DNA from: Emticicia fluvialis
GTDB lineage: Bacteria; Bacteroidota; Bacteroidia; Cytophagales; Spirosomataceae
Length of the DNA stretch: 64,000 nt
Direction: 5' to 3'
Assembly: GCF_024793945.1 (NCBI RefSeq)
Contig: NZ_JANUSD010000008.1
Coordinates: forward strand, 1-64,000
The notes below the pieces were generated by a model. It was not told the origin of the DNA. It ran no database searches and worked only from the letters and a program-made list of their open reading frames with translations. The position numbers and the translations under genes are program-made. Of the stretch, positions 55,589 through 64,000 are shown in pieces (position 1 is the first letter of the stretch; each line of letters begins with the position of its first letter).

Positions 55589-56419
55589 CTAATTAGACGA
55601 GTATCCCTTGGGTATGCTAAACGAGAACCCGGGACTTTCATTTAAAAATTCGACTCTATTATGCTGCAAATTTATGAAAGTCTGCGTTGTTTTATCATCT
55701 TTTGGGGTATCAATCTTGGTAATGATTTCCTGGGGGAACAAAAAATTGTTGATTTCCAGAAAATTGCTGTAGTCAATCTGCATTCTGTTGCCGCTGGTTG
55801 ACTCGGCCGCTGTCAGCTTCTGCAATTTCAGGTTGCTCTCGGCAATGAAGTTTTCAATGGCTATGCCGTTTTCCAGTTGTCTGATCACAAAGTTGCCATC
55901 TTGCCTGGTTATATCATCAGTTTCGCGCTTGAGCAAAGGCATATTGCCAATGAGAATAGACTGCACCAGATTATAATTAAGATTGAATTTAAACCGGCGG
56001 CTAAGAGAAGCAAAATCGTATTTGTAATAGGTGCGGTGTAGCCTGTCAATAAAAATAACCGAGTCCTGGGTAATAATACCCCTGGCTACTTCAAGACCTA
56101 CGGCTATAGACAACCAAATTTTATTGTCTTTTTCAACGTGCACCGTTACGGGGAACGACTGAGACTCGGTACCCGAGGTGTAATTAATTTTAGAGCGTAT
56201 TTTCAGAAATCTGAAATCAACTTCGGCCGGTGTTACATTTATTTTAGCCAGATTAACCGAAGGAACCACACTATCACTTTGGGCCGGGGCACCCTCCTGA
56301 GCTATTGCTACATTGGTGGAATCGCTGGTTTCTGTTTTATATATTTTATGACGCTTACAAGCCGATGTAAATATTATTACCAGGCACGAAAATGTAAGAA
56401 CTATATAACGATTAAGCAT
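55589..56419 (-). CDS. DUF4292 lipoprotein
   Basis: Probable lipoprotein of 276 residues with a lipobox ending in Cys21 (IFTSAC). The mature part is a LolA/LolB-like beta-rich DUF4292 domain (VDFRFLKIRSKINYTSGTES; TVHVEKDNKIWLSIAVGLEVARGIITQD), lacking cysteines. The family is typical of Bacteroidota and usually lies between a TPR protein and an M23 protein, as it does here. From the resemblance, a role in lipoprotein or lipid handling at the outer membrane is possible but unproven. Confidence 0.9.
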   Translation of the reverse strand: MLNRYIVLTFSCLVIIFTSACKRHKIYKTETSDSTNVAIAQEGAPAQSDSVVPSVNLAKINVTPAEVDFRFLKIRSKINYTSGTESQSFPVTVHVEKDNKIWLSIAVGLEVARGIITQDSVIFIDRLHRTYYKYDFASLSRRFKFNLNYNLVQSILIGNMPLLKRETDDITRQDGNFVIRQLENGIAIENFIAESNLKLQKLTAAESTSGNRMQIDYSNFLEINNFLFPQEIITKIDTPKDDKTTQTFINLQHNRVEFLNESPGFSFSIPKGYSSN

Positions 56420-56521
56420 GCAAGTGCGGGTTTAATGAATTGATACAGGTTTTTCAAACTAAAAATTCAGAGTAAACATCTTTTTAAAGCTGGTGTATCA
56501 AGGTTTTATTAAGGTAAGCAA

Positions 56522-58246
56522 TTACTCAATCAACTGTCCTGATTGTATTTTCTTGTCTATATTCGCGCTGTTTTCACCCAATTGGCGGGCTTTTTTCCAT
56601 TGTTCTATGGCTTTATCTTTTTCACCCAATTGGTATAGCACGTCGCCATAGTGTTCAATTATGGTGCCACTCACCTCATTGTTTTGCTTTATGGCACGTT
56701 CTAATATCTCCCGCGATTTCCGGAAGTCTTTCATCACATACAACACCCATGCATGCGTATCAAGATAAGTGGCATTGTTGCCTGCCTTTTCAATTAACCT
56801 TGTAGACATCTCCAGTGCCCGGTTTAGTTTGTCTTTTCTGAGCGACAAGTAATAGGCATAGTTATTCAATACGTGTTCATCATTCGGGTCAATTTTCAGT
56901 GCGGCTTCATAGGCGTCGTCAGACTTGCTGTATTTCTTTACCTCATTGTAGGCATCGCCCAGCAAGCCATTTACAAATTTTACAAGTTCTTTATTATCAA
57001 GAGCCAGATTACGGGCTTCTTCCAACGACGTAATGGCTTTATCATAGTCTTTCTTTGCAAAATTAGCCACCCCGTTGTGGTACCAGAACAGCGCCTGATT
57101 AGGGAAATATTCAATGGCTTCTTCCGAATGTCTGGCCAGATTATCGGTCTCGTTCAGTCTCGAATCAATTTCTACAATGGCCATCCATACTTCAATAATT
57201 GATTTCTCCAACCCGGTCGATTGTACATAGCTGTCGCGGGCACCGGCTAAATCGCCTTTTTTCATTAACAAATCGCCCAATACAACATAGGCTTTGGCTT
57301 CGTCAGGAGCCTGTTTGATTAACGCTCTGGTAAGGTTGATGAGGCTTTCTGTTGTTTTCTCGTTCTTATCGTCTTCCAGCATCAGCATATAGCTTGACAA
57401 TATCTTGAACTTTACATCAGACGAAAGGTTTTTATTAGAGAACGCAACCTGGAGTTCCTGACTGGTTTTATCTAAATCACCTTTTTTTCGGTATATTTCA
57501 GCAAGTAGAATGTGTGCCTCAGCAAAATCCGGATTGTGTTTTAGTGTAGTTTCAAGCATCTTCAAGGCCTGGTCATACCGCTGGTTAGAAATCAGTATTT
57601 GTGCCTGCTGCACTACATATTCTGGTTCGGTTGGCTCAGAGGCAATCAGTTTGTCTCCTTCTTCAATGGCTTTTTCAAGCTTGTTTTGTTTCAGGTAAAT
57701 CAGCTGTTTCTGATGCGTAATTTCTTCGCTCATGCCGATAGTTTTCTCAATTTTATTATACACATCTATGGCGTCTGAGTATTTCTCCTGAGCAATGTAG
57801 GCATTAGATAACTCCAGGTAGTTATCAATATCTCTGGGGAATTTATCTGCAAGTTTTTCATATACCGCAGCAGCTTCTTTAAAGCGTTTCTGCTTAATGT
57901 ATATTTCTGCCAGGAATTTCCGGTAAAACTTGTTTTCTTCATCAAGTTTTGTGGCTTTTTCGCTGTAGATGGTAGCATTGGCAATGTCGTTGGTGGCAAG
58001 GTAAGTCTTGGCAATCATGAAAGTGGCACCGGGGCTGGCCGGATTCATTTCTGCTGCTTTTTTAAAATGTGTAAGGGCTTTATCGTAGGTTTCGGCAATG
58101 AAAAACTTCATGCCGTCGGTAAAAATGGCCTCTGCCTGCAGTTCCTTTTCAGAGATGGTTCCGGCATCAACTTTTTTAGTTTTCTGTGCCGTACCTGCAA
58201 AAGGCAGCAGTAGCAATGCCCAATATATGATGCTTGATAGTTTCAT
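56522..58246 (-). CDS. Exported tetratricopeptide-repeat protein
   Basis: Protein of 574 residues: signal peptide about 1-20, then TPR units from about residue 35 to the end (for example KALTHFKKAAEMNPASPGAT, AEAHILLAEIYRKKGDLDKT and YDKAITSLEEARNLA). TPR arrays act as scaffolds for protein complexes; a periplasmic envelope role fits the signal peptide and neighbours. It lies 102 bp upstream of the DUF4292 gene and is probably the first gene of the TPR-DUF4292-EnvC set. Confidence 0.92.
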   Translation of the reverse strand: MKLSSIIYWALLLLPFAGTAQKTKKVDAGTISEKELQAEAIFTDGMKFFIAETYDKALTHFKKAAEMNPASPGATFMIAKTYLATNDIANATIYSEKATKLDEENKFYRKFLAEIYIKQKRFKEAAAVYEKLADKFPRDIDNYLELSNAYIAQEKYSDAIDVYNKIEKTIGMSEEITHQKQLIYLKQNKLEKAIEEGDKLIASEPTEPEYVVQQAQILISNQRYDQALKMLETTLKHNPDFAEAHILLAEIYRKKGDLDKTSQELQVAFSNKNLSSDVKFKILSSYMLMLEDDKNEKTTESLINLTRALIKQAPDEAKAYVVLGDLLMKKGDLAGARDSYVQSTGLEKSIIEVWMAIVEIDSRLNETDNLARHSEEAIEYFPNQALFWYHNGVANFAKKDYDKAITSLEEARNLALDNKELVKFVNGLLGDAYNEVKKYSKSDDAYEAALKIDPNDEHVLNNYAYYLSLRKDKLNRALEMSTRLIEKAGNNATYLDTHAWVLYVMKDFRKSREILERAIKQNNEVSGTIIEHYGDVLYQLGEKDKAIEQWKKARQLGENSANIDKKIQSGQLIE

Positions 58247-58456
58247 TAATCAAAGTTTGTAGGTACTTTAACGCCCCTAAAGCCATAATATTGCCCGGTA
58301 TATTTGTTGCCCGATAACGCCGATATTCAAAGTTCTCTAAATTATCTGATAATACAAAAACCATGTATTCAATCCTGGGGAGCTTTTCAGCAATCTATGA
58401 AATCTGTGCCGGATTTACAAGTTGTAATAATGCAAACGGAAAAATGAAGGTTGGCA

Positions 58457-59317
58457 CTATTTAAACTGAATAACTGTATCCGGCTCGGTGGTATCAGGCA
58501 ATTGATAGAAAAAATCTAATGGGTTTTTGAACAGGAAACGATACCCGGACCGCTCAAGCCACTTATCAGGGTTTATTACTTTAAAAGGTTGTGGTGTTGC
58601 CGGTTCTGAAAATTCGGGCACATCAAAACCAAACTCTTCGCAATTTCTTAGGTACACTTCCCGTCGGACGGGATGCTCCGGAGATACTACATTGAAAGTT
58701 TCTCCCCAGATATCTTTTTCTATTACAGTTTCAATAATCCTGATGATGTCATCGCGATGAATATAGTTTACCGGAATGCCGCCGGTGGTAAGTCCTTTCC
58801 ACCCGGCAAAATATTTAGCCGGGATGCGGTCGTAGCCCATCAACCCGGCTGCTCGTAGAATGGTTACGCCGGGTATAAAATCTTTCAGCAGGTTTTCGGC
58901 TTTTACCATAGTAGGGCTGGCCGATTCCCCGGGAGTTTGCACGTCGGCTTCCACAACTTCACGATTGAGTTCGGGATATACAGAGGTAGAACTGATGTAA
59001 ATAATTTTTTTAACGGCAGACATACGCACGGCCTTTAGCAAATGTGCTACCTGCTCAACATGCGCATCTGTTTTTTGCTTGCTGATGCGTGGAGGGATGT
59101 TGATAATCAGGATTTCACTATCCAGTAGTTTATCCAACTGCGCGCCTTCCGGTTCTGGATTGAGCTTGAGAATAAAAGGCTCTATGCCGTTTTGCTGCAA
59201 CTTGCTCAGTTTCTCAGGTGTGGTAGTACTGCCTTTTACCAGATAGTTTTTTTCTGAAAGATAGGCGCCCAATGGCAGTCCCAACCAACCACAACCTATA
59301 ATGCTTATTGTTTTCAT
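58457..59317 (-). CDS. NAD(P)-binding epimerase/dehydratase-like protein
   Basis: Rossmann-fold protein of 286 residues of the YeeZ-like extended SDR group. The nucleotide motif GCGWLG (8-13) is present, as is the ISSTSVYPE strand. The family YxxxK site reads TMVK, so Tyr is missing and a standard SDR reaction is doubtful. C-terminal segments (GIPVNYIHRDDIIRIIE) resemble sugar nucleotide epimerases. It stands between the flippase and TPR genes, a position where some Bacteroidota have dut. Function not established. Confidence 0.85.
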   Translation of the reverse strand: MKTISIIGCGWLGLPLGAYLSEKNYLVKGSTTTPEKLSKLQQNGIEPFILKLNPEPEGAQLDKLLDSEILIINIPPRISKQKTDAHVEQVAHLLKAVRMSAVKKIIYISSTSVYPELNREVVEADVQTPGESASPTMVKAENLLKDFIPGVTILRAAGLMGYDRIPAKYFAGWKGLTTGGIPVNYIHRDDIIRIIETVIEKDIWGETFNVVSPEHPVRREVYLRNCEEFGFDVPEFSEPATPQPFKVINPDKWLERSGYRFLFKNPLDFFYQLPDTTEPDTVIQFK

Positions 59318-59384
59318 GTATGCCTGATGTAATTCTTAAACCAAACTGTGCTATTAAAACATCATTTCTGCCTGACTGGTTATC

Positions 59385-60890
59385 TCAGACACGAAAATAC
59401 CTGGTAAGCCCCAGACTCTTACGCTCAAGAAAAGCAATAATGAGTATAAATACCAGGCTAAGCGTAAGGCGGAACGGAATAGAATAGTAGGGGTTGTCTA
59501 TTTTGATTTGCCATACGGCAAAAATCAGAACACCTGCCGCTGTAAGATAAGCCGTAACGCTGCTTAGCTCATAGGGTATGGGGTAGTATTTTTGGCCGAA
59601 CCAATAACAAAGGGCCATCATTACAAAAGAAGAGGTGGCAAAGGTAAGCGCACAACCAACATAGCCCATCTGAGGGATGAGGATGAGGTTCATGACTACT
59701 GAAATAAAAACCCCTATAAAAGTAAGAATGGTACCAAAATGGGTTCTGTTGCTTAGCTTAAACCAGATAGACATGTTCTGATACACACCTATAAACAAAT
59801 TGGCCAACAATAGTATGGGTACAACTTCAAGCCCGAACCGGTAATTTTTGCCAAGCAACAGGCTGATTAAATCTATATTGAGGCTTACCCCAACCCAGAT
59901 AATAATACAGGCTATGGTAAACCATTTGGTAGCTGTGGCGATCATAGCCGGAGAGTTTTTGTCTTCTGCCTTAGAGAAAAAGAAAGGGTCTGCCGCATAC
60001 CGGTATGCCTGCACAACCAGCAGCATAAAAATAGACAGCTTATATACATTGGCATAAATACTAAAAGCGGCATCGGTAGAAAGGCCCTCGTAGAAACCCT
60101 CCGGTAAAATGCTTCTGAACATCAGCCTGTCGGCTAATTGATTGGTAGCACCTGCCAGACCCATAATTAACAGTGGGTAAGCATAGATAAGAACCGGTTT
60201 GAATTTCTGGAAATCGAAAGTAAACCTGAAACCGACAAACTCGCGCCAGAGCAACAACAATGTAACAAGGCTTGCAATAAAGTTTGCCCAAACGATGTAA
60301 TCCGGCCCTATTTTCGGGTTATAGAAGAAATCGGCAAAGGGTTTCCAGTCTGGCAGCATGAAGCCATCATGAATGTATTTACAGAAGGTCAGGTAAAAGA
60401 CGTTCAGACCTATATTGACAAATATGTTAACCAGCCGTATGGCTACAAATTTTTTGGCTCGGTTTTCGGCACGTAGTTTAACAAATGCAATGGCGGCTAC
60501 GGCATCAGTAGCCAGAATAATAGCAAACCAGACAATTAGCCGTTCTTTACCGGGGAAACCCATCAGGTTAATGATTGGGGTAGCTGCAAAATAGATTATA
60601 CCAGAAAAAACTACACTGGTTAGGATAACGTTTGATAATATCAGATTATAGTATTCCTGGCGGTTTTCTTGTTTACTGCCATAGCGGAAGAAAGCAGTTT
60701 CCATACCGTAGGTATACACAATGTTTAACAGCACAGCATAAATATAAAGCTGGTTGTTGTCGGCAAGTAAGCTCTGTTCAGGAAAAACCCTTGTGTGTAC
60801 GGCCACCAGAAGCCAATTCAGAAATCTACCGGCAATACTACTGATACCATAGAGGGCCGTATCACTTGCTAATTTTTTTACTACGCTCAT
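59385..60890 (-). CDS. Oligosaccharide flippase/polysaccharide biosynthesis membrane protein
   Basis: Integral membrane protein of 501 residues with about 12-14 TM helices, of the MATE-like Wzx/PST superfamily. Seen are the N-terminal DTALYGISSIAGRFLNWLLV segment and the YGMETAFFRYGSKQENR loop. It is expected to flip lipid-linked sugars across the inner membrane for surface glycan or lipopolysaccharide assembly. It lies 26 bp downstream of the VCBS/ASPIC gene and may share its transcript. No glycosyltransferase is nearby in this window. Confidence 0.88.
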   Translation of the reverse strand: MSVVKKLASDTALYGISSIAGRFLNWLLVAVHTRVFPEQSLLADNNQLYIYAVLLNIVYTYGMETAFFRYGSKQENRQEYYNLILSNVILTSVVFSGIIYFAATPIINLMGFPGKERLIVWFAIILATDAVAAIAFVKLRAENRAKKFVAIRLVNIFVNIGLNVFYLTFCKYIHDGFMLPDWKPFADFFYNPKIGPDYIVWANFIASLVTLLLLWREFVGFRFTFDFQKFKPVLIYAYPLLIMGLAGATNQLADRLMFRSILPEGFYEGLSTDAAFSIYANVYKLSIFMLLVVQAYRYAADPFFFSKAEDKNSPAMIATATKWFTIACIIIWVGVSLNIDLISLLLGKNYRFGLEVVPILLLANLFIGVYQNMSIWFKLSNRTHFGTILTFIGVFISVVMNLILIPQMGYVGCALTFATSSFVMMALCYWFGQKYYPIPYELSSVTAYLTAAGVLIFAVWQIKIDNPYYSIPFRLTLSLVFILIIAFLERKSLGLTRYFRV

Positions 60891-60916
60891 GTTTTAATTG
60901 AAGGGGGGTGTCCCGC

Positions 60917-63900
60917 TCAGAATCTGATTACCTGAACCTTGTCGTTATTTTTTGCCAAAATTAGCATATTTTTCTTTGCCCCTTTTACAATTTTCATGCG
61001 CCGTACCTGTCCGGTACTGAAAAGGCCTGTGGCGTTTGGTTTCATTACTTCAAATTTACCCTGTCCGGTACCGTGAAGTACTAATCCGCGGTTACTATCA
61101 TAACGCCCTATTTCAGGTAGTACATCATAGAAATTGCCTGTAAGAATAACATCAAGCTGGTTGTCATGGTCGAAATCGCAGGTTTCTATGCCATAAACCG
61201 GAGAAAACTGTACTTCAATGGGTAAGGGCAAAACACTGAAATTTCCTTTGCCGTCGTTGATAAAGAAAGAAGTCTGCGGTTGTACAACCGATTTCTCAAT
61301 CATGCCCTCTTTTTGAGCGCCGGTAAATATTTCATCCACCGATTTATTAGCATAGTCTTTATGATACACAAACCGTTCTTTGATAGACGGAATGGCTCTT
61401 TGTAGGTCAGGCTTTTGCATCATAGGTACCAGCTTGCCGCCGTTATACACGCAAATGAGTTGTTCTACCGAGCCGTTTTTATCAAAGTCGTTCACATAAA
61501 GCATGGCAGGTTGTTCTTTAGTGGCTCTGAGTTTAGAGTTTAAGCCCAGATTACCCACAATCAGGTCGGGGTCTCCGTCGTTATCAATGTCCGCCACTTT
61601 TATGGCATTCCACCAGCCTTGCGTGTTTGCCACAGGTTCTGGCATAAGTTTTCCTTTCTGATTTTTGAGAATCGTAACCGGCATCCAGTCTCCGGCCAAT
61701 ATCAGGTCTTGCCAGCCGTCGTTATCAACGTCAGCCCATGACGCATCCGTTATCATGCCCAATTCTCCAAGGTCTTCGGTAGTAAATTGTCCTTTGCCGT
61801 TATTTCTTAATATATGGCTTTTTGGGCTTTTGCCATACTGGGCGCTAATCATTCTTGAACCCACAAATAAGTCCTGGTCTCCATCTTTGTCAAAGTCGGC
61901 CGCCACTACACAAGAAGCATTCTGGTAAAGAGCAGGTAAAACTCCGGGTGTAAAATTCCCCTTGCCATCGTTAACAAAGAGGTTGTCTTTCAGTAGCGGG
62001 CTACCATTCAGAAATTCATTACCACCTGTGGCAATGTATAAATCCAAATCTTTGTCGCCGTCTGCATCAAAAAACGTAGCGGCTACCTCGTCGGCATGAG
62101 TACTGGCAAACAATTGCCCGGATACTTTGAAAGCCCCGGCTGGGGTTTGTAAAAACAGCTGACCTACTGTATTGGCAGCAGCGCCAACATATACATCTTC
62201 CAGGCCGTCACCGTTTACATCTCCTGCCGCCAAAGCAGGCCCTTCTCTTGAAAACATCTGCTTCAGGGTAGCATCACGGTTATAGTCAACAAAATCGTTT
62301 TCTATATGTTGATAGTTTAAACCCGATTGTGCAGTAATATCGGTAAAATACCTGGTTTGTGTTGCGAGTGTCTGAATGGCAGCCTGATTTGCATTTCTTT
62401 GTTCTAATACTAAATCGGCATCAGCTTTAGGGTTTTTTATGGTTTGCTTTCTGTCATTTTGCCAGATAACCGTCAGCGAGTCAATAGTTGGGTTATTGTC
62501 AAGCCCAAAGATTAAGATATGGTCGCTTGATGACTGAAACCCGTGATTAGGTATGGCCTGGAGAAACTGTATTTTGCCTTGCTGATACACATAAACTTTG
62601 GCTCCTATACCCAGCGTATTTTTATTCTGACCTTTCAGATTTATTCTCAAAAAGTGTTTTTTAAGTTTTTCTACTGTGTGGTTTTTATAGATAGATACCG
62701 GCATATTGTTGTTATTTACCACCAGGTCAAGGTCTCCGTCGTTATCTAAATCGCCATAGGCAGCACCGTTTGAGAAGCCCGGCTCTCCCAGCCCCCATGC
62801 TGCTGCTCTGTTTTCAAAGGTTAGACCACCCAGATTACGAAACGCATAATTGGCAATTGGCTGAGAAGGCATTTTCTCTACCATTTTATTGATGTTGAGC
62901 TGCCCGTTCTTGTCTAGCATTTGTGGAACCGTATTTTTATCAGCCAGAAAGCTGATAAAATCCTGGTCGGTCAGGTCATGTACTATACCATTGGCTACGA
63001 AGATGTCTTTCCGGCCGTCATTATCCATATCAAAAATTAAAGCGCCCCAGCTCCAGTCGGTGGCATATAAGCCTGACAAGGCCGCTATTTCGCTGAAAAC
63101 CGGAAGGCCGTCACGGTTATAGCCACTGTTCAATTGCAGGGTATTGCGCGTATATTGATGATAGAAGTCCCGGTTTAATTTGATTTGCTCTAATTCATAC
63201 GCCTCAAAGCTGGCGGTAGTTTTCAGGCGGTAATCGTCATGGGGCAGCATGTCTGTAACAAAGATATCCGGCTGGCCGTCGTTATTGATGTCACCGATAT
63301 CAGCCCCCATCGAGTTAAGGCTGGTATGCCCCATCGATTCTTCAACGGCTTCTTTAAAGGTGCCGTTTTTCTGGTTAATATACAGGTAGTCGCGTTCGTA
63401 GAAATCGTTTGAAATGTAGATGTCCAGCCAGTTGTCGTTATTTACATCTCCTACGGTAATACCAAGGCCGAAACCTATCAGGCTTCCGTAAATACCTGCC
63501 TGTTGGCTTACATCTACAAAATGATTGTTATCGTTTCTGAATAATTTATGCCCGCCAAAAGGGTCGCGCTGGCCGCGCAGGTTCTGGTATTGCAGTTTAT
63601 TGACCTGTATAAAACTGTTATTGAGCAGATACATATCGAGGTCGCCGTCGCGGTCATAATCAAAAAAAGCGGCGTGTGTAGAATATCCCCCATCAAAAAG
63701 GCCATATTCCTTCGCCATTTCTTTGAAAGACGGAACACCGTTCCGTCCTACGCCCTGATTAATAAACAGCTCATTTCCTCGGGTATCATTTTTTAGTTCA
63801 CCAGAGTTACAAACGTAAATATCCATCAGGCCATCGCCGTTTACGTCGGCAAAGGTTACGCCGGTGCTCCAGGCCTTGGTACCCTCAACCCCAGCGAGTT

Positions 63901-64000
63901 GAGTGATGTCTTCAAACCGAAATGAACCATCTTTTTGAGCACCTTTATTGAGATACAGTTTATTGTCTCCCTGATTAGCCGTAAGATAAATATCAGCAAA
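60917..64000 (-). CDS. CRTAC1-type VCBS/FG-GAP and ASPIC/UnbV repeat protein (5' end beyond window)
   Basis: At least 1027 codons are open from the right edge, so the N terminus, including any signal peptide, is missing; the ATG at 63824-63826 is internal. About 12 calcium-binding FG-GAP/VCBS motifs of the DxDxDGxxD type are visible (DYDRDGDLDMYL, DINNDGQPDIFV, DADGDKDLDLYIATGG, DIDNDGDPDLIVGN). In the middle is an ASPIC/UnbV domain (GIGAKVYVYQQGKIQFLQAI...GLDNNPTIDSLTVIW). Such proteins are exported beta-propeller binding or adhesion proteins of Bacteroidota. There is no LPXTG or recognised C-terminal sorting tag; it ends NNDKVQVIRF. Confidence 0.92.
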   Translation of the reverse strand, partial: FADIYLTANQGDNKLYLNKGAQKDGSFRFEDITQLAGVEGTKAWSTGVTFADVNGDGLMDIYVCNSGELKNDTRGNELFINQGVGRNGVPSFKEMAKEYGLFDGGYSTHAAFFDYDRDGDLDMYLLNNSFIQVNKLQYQNLRGQRDPFGGHKLFRNDNNHFVDVSQQAGIYGSLIGFGLGITVGDVNNDNWLDIYISNDFYERDYLYINQKNGTFKEAVEESMGHTSLNSMGADIGDINNDGQPDIFVTDMLPHDDYRLKTTASFEAYELEQIKLNRDFYHQYTRNTLQLNSGYNRDGLPVFSEIAALSGLYATDWSWGALIFDMDNDGRKDIFVANGIVHDLTDQDFISFLADKNTVPQMLDKNGQLNINKMVEKMPSQPIANYAFRNLGGLTFENRAAAWGLGEPGFSNGAAYGDLDNDGDLDLVVNNNNMPVSIYKNHTVEKLKKHFLRINLKGQNKNTLGIGAKVYVYQQGKIQFLQAIPNHGFQSSSDHILIFGLDNNPTIDSLTVIWQNDRKQTIKNPKADADLVLEQRNANQAAIQTLATQTRYFTDITAQSGLNYQHIENDFVDYNRDATLKQMFSREGPALAAGDVNGDGLEDVYVGAAANTVGQLFLQTPAGAFKVSGQLFASTHADEVAATFFDADGDKDLDLYIATGGNEFLNGSPLLKDNLFVNDGKGNFTPGVLPALYQNASCVVAADFDKDGDQDLFVGSRMISAQYGKSPKSHILRNNGKGQFTTEDLGELGMITDASWADVDNDGWQDLILAGDWMPVTILKNQKGKLMPEPVANTQGWWNAIKVADIDNDGDPDLIVGNLGLNSKLRATKEQPAMLYVNDFDKNGSVEQLICVYNGGKLVPMMQKPDLQRAIPSIKERFVYHKDYANKSVDEIFTGAQKEGMIEKSVVQPQTSFFINDGKGNFSVLPLPIEVQFSPVYGIETCDFDHDNQLDVILTGNFYDVLPEIGRYDSNRGLVLHGTGQGKFEVMKPNATGLFSTGQVRRMKIVKGAKKNMLILAKNNDKVQVIRF

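Overview
The window reads as a stretch of chromosome from a Bacteroidota bacterium, most likely of the Cytophagales. The reasons are the protein families present (DUF4292, DUF2911, DUF2795, a PspC/GIN-domain protein, fasciclin, an OmpA protein with thrombospondin type 3 repeats, a CRTAC1-type VCBS protein), the general lack of Shine-Dalgarno sequences, and promoters that fit the Bacteroidota pattern TTTG-N19-21-TAnnTTTG. No rRNA, tRNA, CRISPR array, complete insertion sequence or prophage was recognised. It is mostly housekeeping and cell-envelope DNA.

Layout. 0.1-7.8 kb (minus strand): an AraC regulator, an aldo/keto reductase and a complete tripartite RND efflux pump (permease, adaptor, TolC-like channel). 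8.0-11.4 kb (plus): a PadR regulator next to a large PspC/GIN membrane protein, then a small DUF2795 protein. 11.5-20.1 kb (minus): uvrA, dxs, two active-looking rhomboid proteases and mutL. 20.4-27.2 kb (plus): a DUF2911 protein, prmA, a 1587-residue exported protein of unknown function, and a MerC-family membrane protein with a possible metal-regulator site. 27.2-36.4 kb: an M28 peptidase, oligopeptidase B, the OmpA/TSP3 protein, a serine hydrolase, a thioredoxin-like protein and an RsmB-type RNA methyltransferase. 36.7-45.3 kb (plus): rpoB-rpoC with a recognisable promoter, a leader of about 230 nt, a TTG start for rpoB, a hairpin between the two genes and a strong terminator. 45.5-54.2 kb: a fasciclin protein, ogt, secA, a fused FAD/Fe-S dehydrogenase and panB. 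54.3-64 kb (minus): an EnvC-like M23 protein, a DUF4292 lipoprotein, a TPR protein, a Rossmann epimerase-like protein, a lipid-linked-sugar flippase, and a VCBS/ASPIC protein that runs off the right edge.

How the genes work together. The left block can be read as one locally regulated export module. The rpoBC block is separated from the rplKAJL ribosomal genes that normally precede it. The right block (EnvC-like, DUF4292, TPR, flippase) is an envelope and surface-polysaccharide neighbourhood.

No clearly new multi-gene system was found. The most distinctive non-coding item is a 76-bp REPIN-like element, two inverted REP hairpins each preceded by GTGG, which fills almost the whole gap between the convergent dehydrogenase and panB genes. 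Other points worth attention are a MutL with a degenerate endonuclease site, an EnvC-like protein that has lost its zinc ligands, a possible Fur/Zur-type operator before merC, paired inverted repeats before the fasciclin gene, and the rpoB leader.
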